Assembly: GCF_964355755.1 (NCBI RefSeq)
Contig: NC_092675.1
Coordinates: forward strand, 8,564,812 to 8,628,811
Direction: 5' to 3'
Origin: Antedon mediterranea
Taxonomy: Eukaryota; Echinodermata; Crinoidea; Comatulida; Antedonidae
DNA: 64,000 nt
Part shown: positions 25,801 through 37,800 of the stretch, piece after piece
How positions within the stretch are numbered: the stretch's first letter is position 1
Layout: each line of letters starts with the position of its first letter
Translations under genes and position numbers: made by a program
Notes under the pieces: model-generated
The model's database searches: none
Seen by the model: the letters and a program-made list of their open reading frames with translations, nothing else
Told to the model about the DNA's origin: nothing

Positions 25801-28800
25801 AATAGTTATTCACTTTCACAAAAAATTGGGTCTGAAAAAAAATTATTTACCTGAAAAAACTGTAATTTAAAGCAAAAAATGGTCAAATTGTCTGGAAGCC
25901 AATGAGTTTTTGGGTAATTTAACTGTTTATTTTGTCTTTTTATATGTGAAATAATTTTCCCCCGTTCTTTTTTCTTATGGAAGTGAACAACTTCATTAAA
26001 ACTGCATAATTGCCTATTCAAACTCGATTTTAAAAATCTTTATTTTTTATGATTTTGGGAGACAATACATCTTTAATTTTAAAATAAAGTATATACATTT
26101 TATAAAATTAATAAATAATATTAATAAGCCCCATTACTACAATTTTACTTAAGTAATAAGCAGGGCTCTATAAAAACCATTTTCCGATTTTTTAATATAG
26201 AATACATTATAATAATAATTATTACTGACGACGTAGATATTAAATTGTCAAGTATGAATACTGATCATATCTGATATTTTCAGGGGTCCCTGATATTATA
26301 AAATAGATTAATATGATAGCAATAGAGACGGAGGCATGCTCAGCCATAATAACTGAACCAATAACAAATGTCAAAGATTCGCGCGCTATCATCATTTATA
26401 GCTTCACCCTGTCTTGCCCTTTTCACGTTTAAACTCCGCCTTCTAATTTAAATGTTAAAACCGAGCCTACTCAAGCGTGGGACAAAATGTTTTAAAAAAC
26501 GTTTTGTCCCACGCTTGAGTAGGTTTGGCTAACAAAATTCATTTTGTCGCGACAAAATGAATTTTGTCTACACAGAATTAATTTTGTCTACACAGAATGA
26601 ATTTTGTCTACACAGAATAAATTTTGTCTACACAGAAAACATTTTGTCGCCACAAAATGAATTTTGTCATTACAGAATGAATTTTGTCTACACAGAATTA
26701 ATTTTGTCCACACAGAATTAGTTTTATCCACACAGAATTAATTTTGTCCACACAGAATGAATTTTGTCTACACAAAATGAATTTTGTCGTTACAGAATGA
26801 ATTTTGTCGCCACAAAATGAATTTTGTCGCCACAAAATGAATTTTGTCGTTACAGAATGAATTTTGTCTACACGGAATTAATTTTGTCAACACAGAATTA
26901 ATTTTGTCTACACAGAATGAATTTTGTTTACACAGAATTAATTTTCTCGAGACAAAATGAATTTTGTCCACACAGAATAAATTTTGTCAACACAAAATGA
27001 ATTTTGTATTGACAAAATTAATTATGTGTAGACAAAATTGTAATATTTCGACAATTTATTATCAGTGGGAGAATAGTTCAATTTACACAGTAAAATCTCT
27101 ATTATTTTATACACAATTGTTGTAAATAGAGAGGCATTTTTAACAAGAATATTTCTTACAAAAAACGCTGCTCGCTTATTGTTATTGCTAAGGTCAAGTC
27201 TGGGGGTCACTTCATCACGCCTAGATACTTCAAGTATCCTATTACAAACAAAAACTTCAATGGACTGTTTTGATAATAATTCAATGATTATCTGACAGCG
27301 AATTATATCATGGGACTCATAAATACCAGAATGCTTTGGGATTTGTCGTTAGACTCTTTTCTCAGCCGTTTTTGGATTCAACAGGTGGTACCAATAAATT
27401 ATAGTGGAGTTTCCATTTTAACAAAAATGTCAAAGTGTAGTACTATAAAGCTGCTTGATTTCATCTAATGAAAGAGTCATCTCGTGTGACGTAGCGGGCT
27501 AGAGCAGCAGCGTGAAAAACTATGAAAAATAAATGGTGTGGTAAAAAATGGTATTAGATGACAAAATATAGGTAATATAACATGAATTTTACGTTTCTAG
27601 TATATTCAATTTCAGTGTTTTATTTTCATGCTATAGAAAAAATTATCCACCGTATATCCACCATCTTTTTTCACCCTCTAGGGAGTCACCAGACATGTTA
27701 TTACATAGGTTAAACTACCTAACTGATAAAAAGTCTTCCTGGTTTTTATAGCAGAATTTTGCATTTGACCATTATAAGAGAAATTCATGTTTTTTTCAAT
27801 TTTTTATTTATGTACAATTAACCAGATATTATATTTAAGATTCATGCCTGTAAATGAGCATAACATAATTCTAAGAAATCTAAACAAATTAAGGGATTCA
27901 CAGAGGGACAGACAGGAGTGTCTGCAGGTTTAAGAAAGGTTTAAATTCCAACAGCATTCATGAAACAGTATGTGAATCAATGGATAAATAGGCCTACTGT
28001 ATGCACACACAAACAGGAAATAAGAACTAGACTTGAAGTCCTCGCTTTGATGAGTTAGTTTTCTGCAAAGCAAATGCCACATGCACGTTAGAAGATGTTA
28101 GAAAATGTGCACAGAAAATGATTATGCAATTATGACACCTGAAGAAAGTTGATTAGAAATTAATTTTTCGCATTTATAAATTTTTAATGCACGTGTGCGT
28201 AACTTTTGGTGAAACAATTGTAAAAGCAATTTTAACTCCACAGAAAGTTGGCCCTTGATGAAAATTACCAAGTGTAAAATAAAAAATGAATTTTAGTTTT
28301 TAATATACAAGTATGATGAATCATTGAAATTAATGAAATTGTGCGCAAGTTGGACTTCATTAAAAAATAGGCTTACAACTTCACGTGAATGTCTATGTTG
28401 ACAAAGTTATCATAATTCTTTATTCACCAAAGGCAAAACGGTATAAACAAATAGCTTTCGCTAGTCAATGGTTTACACCTGATTAACAAATATAATACTG
28501 TTCAGTGCAAACGATTTTGATAACATAATTATACAATAATGTAAAAAAAAAACCACAATAATGACAAAAAGAAAGAGGTGGGTCAGCATTAATCAGTATC
28601 TCGATAATAGTAGTTCAGTTATATTTTTTACGAAATGTTATGTTGTGACACATTTTAGAGAAATGCAACCAACAAAAAAGAATATTGAGGCAGAAAGATA
28701 CAGACAAACAAAAAGGATCCCATACAATAACATTAACAAGCCTGCCAGATAATTAATAATACAGAAAAAAAAAAGATGATGATTCCATACATTCACAAGT

Positions 28801-31800
28801 AGTTATCTGCCAAAGTGCGGATAACTAATAAAGGAAGACAAAGCCAAAGATTTAAATTCCTAAAATGTTTCACCACAAAAATAACAGGAAAATATCCTAC
28901 AATTTTCTAATGTAATATGTGTGGTTACGTTAGTGATTAGTGGTTGATTTTTGTTATTTAAATTGCGGTGTACAACTTGTTTTGTGTTCAAACGTACAAA
29001 CATACAGTATACAGTACTTCCAATACCAGTATTACATTGAAACATATCAAAGTTACTGTGTACATTGGATGTACTTTTGAAACCTATTTATAGCAGAGGT
29101 ACAAAATGAGTGTTAACTGTTAGTGGGTGATGATTTAATAAACACAAACCAATACAGTACATGTTTTTAATAGGGACCTGAAAGAATTCATGTTTCACCT
29201 TTAATGAAAAATGGCAAACTTCTTGAATACCGGTATGAAGATGTCAGGACAGTTTATGATGCCTTTTTAAGAGGCAAACGAATATCTGGTAAATAAAAAA
29301 AATGTTTCATTTTTATATTTATTCATTTACACATTATGATAATGAGCATTTTTAGTATTTCATTTCAAATAAATTGCCCTAAAATTTTATTTAAAACATG
29401 CTTAAGCCATTTTTTTTTGTACACAAACAATGCACTTATACACATAATCTGGATCGCACATTTTTTATTTGCTTTAACATTGACACAAACTTGATGATGT
29501 TCTGCACATATTAATATTCAAAGCAGAAGCTATGCACGTTGATAAGGCCATGCTTTCTTAATATGGATGAAGTTCATTATGATCCTAACTCTAACTAAAT
29601 CTATCTATTTTAAAAACTTTTACAATTCTACATTCTTCCTTAATGACATGAGATTGAGCTTCTGTTTATAAACATTCTAATAAATAATTGTGTCACATTT
29701 TCTCTGGTTTAAACCATGGCAGAAAACTGGTCCTAATGTTGAAAATGATTAATCAATATGTCATTTTTCTGAATTCAGGTAATGGTCCGTGTTATGGGAA
29801 ATCTACGAAATCAGGATTTGTGTGGACGTCATATAATGAGGTAATATATAATGATAGCGTTTCTTATATTTTCTGCCATACCTGTTCTTCTTTTTTGAGA
29901 GTTATGTACTAATGTACCATACCACTGTTTCATGCCAGTATAATCAGTGCCCAACATAGTGGTTTACTGGAATTCTGTGAGAAAACCTGAGAATTTGAGG
30001 AATGAGTGAGTGGTGAGCTGTGACCTCACGAGGTGAGCTGGTATCCTGGAGCTCACGGCGGTAAATTCATGTTTGTGGTTAAATCCATCCATTTCATAAA
30101 CTTTTCTGAGCCTCTTATTATACTCCCTATGTTATCTTTGGTAATGTTGCCATAACCCTCCCTCCATTCTATTAGCTTTCGGGCATGTGAAGCACCTATA
30201 CCAGATGCAATAGGTGTAGGTCTAACATGTCGCAGAAATTCATAGAAATTCATAGATTTCTATTTTGTTGTAGGCATATAATCTTGGGCAAGCACTTGCC
30301 AGTGGACTCTTTATTAAAGGTGTAGTTGCTGGCCAGGAAACATTTATAGGAATCTATGCCCAGAACAGACTTGAGGTATGCATAGTAAAACAAAAATAAA
30401 ATTATGTATACTTATTATTATACTTGTTATTTAAATGCTTCAAAATTTAGTCATCCATTAGGAGTGGTGATATCAGCAAAAACTTCATATACTTAAAATA
30501 TATTTTGGTTGTACTTCCACATTCTGCAATAATCTGCAATAAACAGAAAAAAAAACAGAATTGCTGACGTATCCCAAAGAATGTAAAAAATAGAGAGAAT
30601 AGAGGCATAGTTTTTTACAATATTAAAAAATATTCCACTTATATCACATATTTCTTCTTCGGTCATCGGATAAAAGTGCATTGAATTATTGTTTAGTTCT
30701 TTTAGGTAATCGCTATAATCTGTTGCTTGAAAAAGTAATTAAGTGCATTTGAAATATCTTGCAGTTGATCCAATGACTGACTATCAAAAGCATAAGATTT
30801 GTATTTTAACTGCCTGTGAACAAATAATCAACAAATCAATAACATACAACATTAAATATTAATTTCTTACAACAATATAAGGTTTATAATAAATTATAAA
30901 TATATAATGAGCAATACTATAAAAATCTCTATATTATGAATTCCGATGGGCGCAGTCGTTTTGGAATCTACTATTTTGACACATGACCATAGAGTGACCT
31001 GTCTACGTCACTTGACCTTAAGATGCTTGAACATGTTTGAGAGCATGAGAATGCACACAATGTAATACACTCACCTTGAAAAGCAGAGTTTAAAAAATTG
31101 CTACTGAAATCCAATTTGTTTGAAACAAAAAAACGTTCTTATTATGATACAGGTGATAAGAAGATTAACCAAATTCACACTAGAATCCGACTTGGTTTCA
31201 GGACAATCCAAATTGTACTTGTGGCTTTAATGTTGAGAATCCGCTTCATTTCTTATGTTACTGCCCTAATTATAATACACAAAGAGATATTCTACTTGTA
31301 AGCGCTAACTCAATTATTGAGGATATCTTAGCCAAGGATTTTTCTTTAACATTTAATTTTACATTTTTAAGTGAAATTTTTATTTTTGGTTCCGATCTTC
31401 TTTCGAATTGTGAAAATGCTTTATTATTTTATTATGTACAACAATTTCTTGTTAATTCTGGAAGATTTAATTGATGTTTCTGTTAGTTGTTTTAAAATGT
31501 TGTATTTGTTAATCTGAGGCGCCTTGAAGCTAAGATGGTTCCATCTTGTAAGGCGCCTCTGAATATACTGAATAAAAAAAAAAAAAAAAAAAAAAGCATA
31601 GATTAATGTCTAACTTCAAAACTAAGATAATTACGTTAGATTTCAATCAAATATTCTTAAGTCTGGCAATTAATGATCTCAAACAATTTACTTAAACTAA
31701 TACTAACATCAATAAAGATATACAAACATACTCAAAACAACCTTTTTTTGATTCGTGCCAAACTAAAGACTTAGCACTGCCACAGTTAAAAATGAAATTT

Positions 31801-34800
31801 TAAATTTAAATTATTTACATAGTGTGTTCATCATTTATTTAGTGGGGTATATCTGATGTAGCATGTCTGATGTACAGCATGGTATCGGTTCCTTTGTATG
31901 ACACATTAGGACCTGAAGCTTGTTCCTACATTGTCAATAAAGGTATGCTTGCCAGTCTGCATCATAGACTTCTAATTATGTAGAAGTGTATAAATGCTAT
32001 TAAATGTCATGCAATAGTATGTACTATTTTAAGGATTGTTAAATAGTCCTTTTTGTAATTGTTTGTGTATGAAAAAAAATCTTGCACTGAAAAAAATCAC
32101 TACAGAGTAGGTGTTTTTATAAAATCAAAAAAAATATAATATTTAATATATTACAAAAACCAAATATATACTCATACAGTACCTTATTTGTATACTATTC
32201 TATAATTCTAATAGCAAACATTGCAACTGTCATTATTGACACTGAAGAACGAGCTCGGAAGTTTCTGCAGAACGTTTTGGAGATGAAATGTCTGAAGAGG
32301 ATTATAATGTTGGAACATATTTCACAAGATTTGAAGATAATAGCTGAGAATGGACAAGTTGAAATTTTGAAGTTTTATGATGTTATAGTAAGATTGTTTA
32401 TTTATTTACATCACAATGATCTTACCAAGTTTCACATACTAGTGTGTAAAAATTATTCAGTTGAGGTTTTTAATCGTAAATCAAAACATCATGCACACGT
32501 AAGAGGTCAATATCTTCTGACCAAGTTATGCAATTTTCTGTCCAAAAGATTTAGAGATACTGCTGCAACAAAAATCTTGGAAAGAAAGAATCAAGACTAG
32601 ATTTGAACTCATCATAGTGACGAGACCGTTATCCGCGCAGCACAACATGCACATATGTTAAAATTATGAAGGCTCAAATTTATTATGAAATGAAGTAAAT
32701 ATGTTTTCAGAGTGCTGAATCGTTTTTTTGTGTCATACAATACAGCATAGAAGAAATTACAAGACCCATTCCAATTTTTAACATGATCACTTCATCAAAA
32801 TGAAACATGAAGATAGAGATTTCAAAAGATGATTGTCTGAGTCAAATCATATTAAACTTAGATGATGGTTTGCGTGCACGTACAAATTAGATGCGCGCTC
32901 TTTTAAACGTCATGAATTTTTACGAAAAAGATTAACATCTGACTTTTTAAATTTAACTGGCCATATGATGACGTCGCGACATCTGATAGACACAATTTAA
33001 CAGCTTCCATAATAGTTTATATCAAAAATTGCTCCATTGATGCATACTTTTGAAAGAAATAGGTGAACTATAAAATCGTGCATACCTTATACTGCGCGAC
33101 TCTTGTGTCATAAAACAAAGTTTCCTGAACATTTGTTGACAAGTATTTGGAGATACAGCTGCAAAAAAAAATGGGGGGGGGGGGGAAAAGGAGAATAAGA
33201 TAAGATAAAAAAAGATTCTGACAATCAATAAACAATTCTTTATTTATTTATACCTTATACTTAATGTATGTTTTTTCTTTTTAGAATCTAGGAATGACTG
33301 ATTTACAAGAACCAGTGGTAAATTATTTTAATTTTTTTATTATTTACAATAGTTATAAACTTTTTATTAAAAATGTTTTTAAATAGTTCTTATGAGTGAT
33401 CAATGCTTACTAAACCCACTTTTATATGTTCAATAGCGAGGATCACAATGACAATTTGGTTGGACGTTGGCATAGGCTTACACTGGTAGCTGTATTGTTG
33501 AGAGCGAAATACATCTTTAGTAGAAAACAGTGGCATAATGCACAGGATATAGGCCCCTGGTTTAGCACTCCTATCCAGTGCTGGATAGTTGCATTGGACT
33601 GCTTATGCTCTGTGGCATTTGTCTTTCCTTCTTCAATAGACATAGGGTCTTAATTTTCAACTAAAAATATTATCAGATCAGCCTATTTTTCTATTTTGAA
33701 TAATCCGTCTGTCTGAGTGCTCGCCCAGCCACCCTGCAAAAAGTGAATCCATACTCATTGGATCCCATTGTCATGGATGTATTTTAAAGACATTTAATGA
33801 GTACAATATCAAAATGGTTTGTTTCTAGGCGATTATGTTCCATCCGTCTACTTTATTATAATTATCAAATGTTCATTGAACATAGAGGGCGGTATATATA
33901 TAATATGCTTTATCATGACATCTTCCTAAAGAACAGAATATTAACTAAGTTAAACTGTAAACCTACATTACACTGGCTGATCACAGTAGGAGGTTAAGTC
34001 TTTTGTAGGTGAAAGAAAACCTTCGACAGAGTTTGGCATGAGGCAATATGGGCAACAATGAACGAATACAACATTAGATAGAAGCGGATCCACACCATTG
34101 AGAACCACCAAGGTCAGCAACTTAGTACTGGTTGGGAAATTGTTTCATACATCAGTTTACCCCAAGGTTGTCTACTTTCGCTTACACTCTTCTGAGTTTC
34201 TGAGGAAATGTCAGTTCTGTTTTGCAGCTAACATTGACTGAGTAGACAGTAGTGAAGGGACTTGCCTTGATGATAAACCTGGACAGTAACGTAGTAGTGT
34301 AGTCGTCGTTAAGAGCAGACGTGTCCTAAATCGCTCTCTCTAGCCTCACTACATTCAGCCTCACTACGCGGTGACAGTTCAAATTTCCCGCAGGACAGTT
34401 GTTGTGTTAGGGCACTCCTTTAGCCTAGCATTTACTTGTCGGTGTTTGTCTGCTGTACATGTACGTATTAATACACCATCATGACCGGAAAGAATACAAG
34501 GAAAGGTGGCAAAAAGGACAGCGGTAAGGAGTGTTGCGAACTGAACACTGATACAGCACCTATCATTGATGTGGAACCGCTTACTATTACTGTACAAAAT
34601 GAAATTTCCAATATAATTAAAGGAAATACGAGTATTTTCAATGACCTAGCCGAGAAAATTGCGAGCATTGTTAAACACCAGCTGATTGAAAGCATTACAC
34701 AAATTGTAACGGATGCAGCAATTGAAGCAATACGTTTCGAACTTGACGATACTAAAGATCGTCTCAGCAAAGTAGAACAACAGGTAGAGAACTTACAAAA

Positions 34801-37800
34801 TGAGCTAGATGAAGCAGAACAATATTCAAGAAGGAACGTTGTTTGATTATTCAAGGAATAGAAGAGAAACAAGGTGAGATAGCAGACAATATAGTTTTGG
34901 ATTTGTTTAAGAAAAAGCTAAGCGTAGAAGTAGATAAAACATGCATAGACAGGAGTCATAGATTGGGGCCAAAAGTTAAGAAAAACGGAAGAGCAAGAGG
35001 AATAATAGTAAAGTTTAGTTCGTATAATGTTAGAAATGAAGTATATAGAGCAAAGAAAAAATTAAAGGGGAGCCATATCTACATTCATGAAAACCTTACG
35101 AGCAAAAGATCAAGTTTACTACGTACTGTAAAGCAAAACTATGCATCAGTGGTATCTGCAGTTTGTACACAAGATGGTCGCATACATACCATAATCACTG
35201 GCAGTAACGAGAAAGTTGTTTTATCCAGAACTTCCGATCTTAAACAATTACCTAAATGTAAAAGGTAATGTGTAATAGAATTTTAAATGTCCTAAATTTG
35301 TATTGTATTTTATGTAGATAAGATGATTTTAGATTTTATTTGTAACGCATGTAATAAACCATTTAAACCAATTCAATTATTAAACGAACATCGTACGGGA
35401 AGCCTTTTAGACAACGACGTAGACGACGCTGAATTACGTAACGACTCTATTGTTTATCCTGCTTTTGGCATACTATGCAAATTATGCGAGATTGATTGTA
35501 CAAAGGGTTTTAAAATTGGTCATTTAAATGTCAGAAGTCTCTATAATAAGGTGGACCATGTTCGGAGTTTACTTTCGGAATGCCGTTTCCATGTTTTAGG
35601 AATTAGTGAAACCTGGCTAGATCAAAATATACATAATAGTGAACTTGCAATCCCAGGATACCTATTAGTTAGAACAGACAGAAATAGACACGGAGGTGGG
35701 GTGGCTATCTATGTAAACGAAAATGTTGATTTTGATGTCATTGACTTTGGTGAAAATACAATTGAATCGGTATGGATAAAAATTAAGCCGGTTAACACTA
35801 AACCGTTCGTTATAGGTAATGTTTATAGACCACCAAATTCGTGTACTGGATTTGTTGATATAATGCATGATCAAATATCTTTTATACTAGATAGTATAAG
35901 AGAGATTATTGTTGTTGGTGACTTAAATTGGAATATATTTGATAAACAGCATTCTCGGAATATTAAAACCCTCCACCAAATTTTCCAATTAAACCAGTAT
36001 ATTAAAACTCCAACGCGCGTAACGGAAAACAGTAGTAGTTGTATTGATTTAATTTTTTCAAATAGGGATGACTTTATAAGCAAAACTGGAGTTGTACCAA
36101 TTGGAATTAGCGATCACTCATTGATATATGCAATACGTAAAAAAATTAAAATAAAATTGCCCCCGCGTATTTTACATACGAGAACCTTCCGGAAATTTAA
36201 CAAAGATTTGTTTATTTCTGATCTTGCATCTGCTCCGTGGAGTATTTGTGAGGCGTCCGAGGATGCTGACGAGGCTTGGGACATTTGGAAACACATTTTT
36301 ACTGATATTTGTGATATTCATGCTCCTATGGTGACGGTCAGGAGGAAGGGAACTGATATTCCATGGCTTACAGACGAATTTGTTTCCCTTTCTCGTGACC
36401 GTGATTATTTAAAACAAAAAGCCGAAAAAACTAAGAACATAGATGATTGGAATTCTTACAAAAAGGCAAGAAATAAATTAAATAATTTGTCTAAATCACT
36501 AAAACGCGACTATATAAATAATAAATTAAAGGATAATGTTAATGACACTAAAACATTATGGAAAACCATGAAAGACTTTTTACCCAATAAAAAGAAACAA
36601 ACTAAAACAACTCTCAATGTAAACGGTAATGAAATAAACAATCCAACTGATATTGCTAATCATTTTAATAAATATTTTTGTTCAATTTCTAACGAACTTG
36701 CATCCCATTTTAATGACAACCAAAACGATATTACCGTTGAATCGTTATCACAATTTCAACAACGTTTCAACTTTAAAGATATTAATGGAAATGAAATTGA
36801 AGCTTTGTTGGAAAAGTTAGAAATTGGAAAAGCTACTGGAATTGATGGGATTTCCGCTAGGTTACTTAAAATTGCATCTTCACAAATTTCTCAAAGTCTT
36901 GCCTTTTTGTTTACCTGGTCATTAAGATCTGGTGTTATTCCAAGTGAATGGAAATGTGCTAAGGTTACTCCGCTTTATAAAGGAGGGTGTAAACATGAAC
37001 TTAACAACTACCGTCCAATATCTGTTATACCTATTGTTATGAAAGTTTTTGAAAGATGCATCCATAATCAAGTTATGAATCATATAAATGAGTTTAATTT
37101 ATTATGTAAAAATCAATCTGGTTTTAGGTCGTTACATTCAACTTCTACTACACTGATAGATGTATGCAATTATATATATAGAAATATTGATAATGGCTTG
37201 GTAACTGGAGCAATTTTTCTTGACCTAAAAAAGGCGTTTGATACGGTAGACCACGATATTTTATTACGTAAATTATGCACCTTTGGAATGATAAACACTG
37301 AGCTTGCATGGTTCAGTAATTATTTAAAAAATCGCAAACAATTTGTTAATTTTAATGGAAAAAAATCTGAAATTTTAGGCTCAATTCTTGGCCCTTTGTT
37401 GTTTATTTTATACATAAATGACTTACATGACAGTGTTGATGGGATTTGTAAAACAGTCCTCTATGCAGACGACACTGCGCTTTTTTATGCATGTAAATCA
37501 AATGAAGAGCTTACAACAGTTTTAACTGAACAGTTGGAAAATGTAAAACAATGGTTAGATAAACATAAATTAACTCTAAACATTGATAAAACCAAATACA
37601 TGCTTTTTGGTACTCATGCACGTGTTAATAAAACAACAGATGAAACAGTAATTTTTGATAACATTCCGATTGAGAAAGTTGAAACGTTTAAATATTTGGG
37701 ACTTACATTTGATGAACAACTCTCATGGAAAGTACATATTGATTCTATATGTGCAAAACTATCAAAAATTCTACATCTATTTTATAGATTGAAAAGTTTT

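Larger units (their letters stand above)
23889..27054. mobile_element. Foldback-like element with arms made of 20-bp subrepeats
   Basis: Two inverted arms (23889-24260 and 26436-27054) flank about 2.2 kb. The outer ends are inverted copies of TTGTCGAAATATTACAATTT. Each arm is an array of 20-bp units of the type GACAAAATTCATTCTGTGTA. The inner borders match too: GCCTACTCAAGCGTGGGACA and AACATTTAAATTAGAAGGCG lie inside the left arm, with their reverse complements in the right. The right arm carries one extra inverted copy of the inner block, giving a palindrome at 26467-26524. The loop holds a TTAA element and a 62-bp direct repeat but no coding frame. This resembles Foldback/Galileo elements, whose arms are also built of short subrepeats. 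No target duplication was identified. It lies in ACSL intron 1. Confidence 0.75.

Noticed and set aside
26768-26971. Minus-strand frame of repeated [10 protein letters not shown]-like blocks
   Set aside because: It is the 20-bp arm array of the Foldback-like element, with no start context or domain.
23912-27045. CRISPR-like appearance of regularly spaced short repeats
   Set aside because: Units are contiguous without unique spacers, the DNA is clearly eukaryotic, and the two arrays form inverted arms.
33426-33653. 75-codon plus-strand frame and its minus-strand mirror in ACSL intron 7
   Set aside because: Overlapping frames on both strands, no recognised family, and an intron setting.
34379-34872. 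Minus-strand frames over the LINE ORF1
   Set aside because: They are the complement of the coiled-coil ORF1 coding sequence, which has clear family features on the plus strand.
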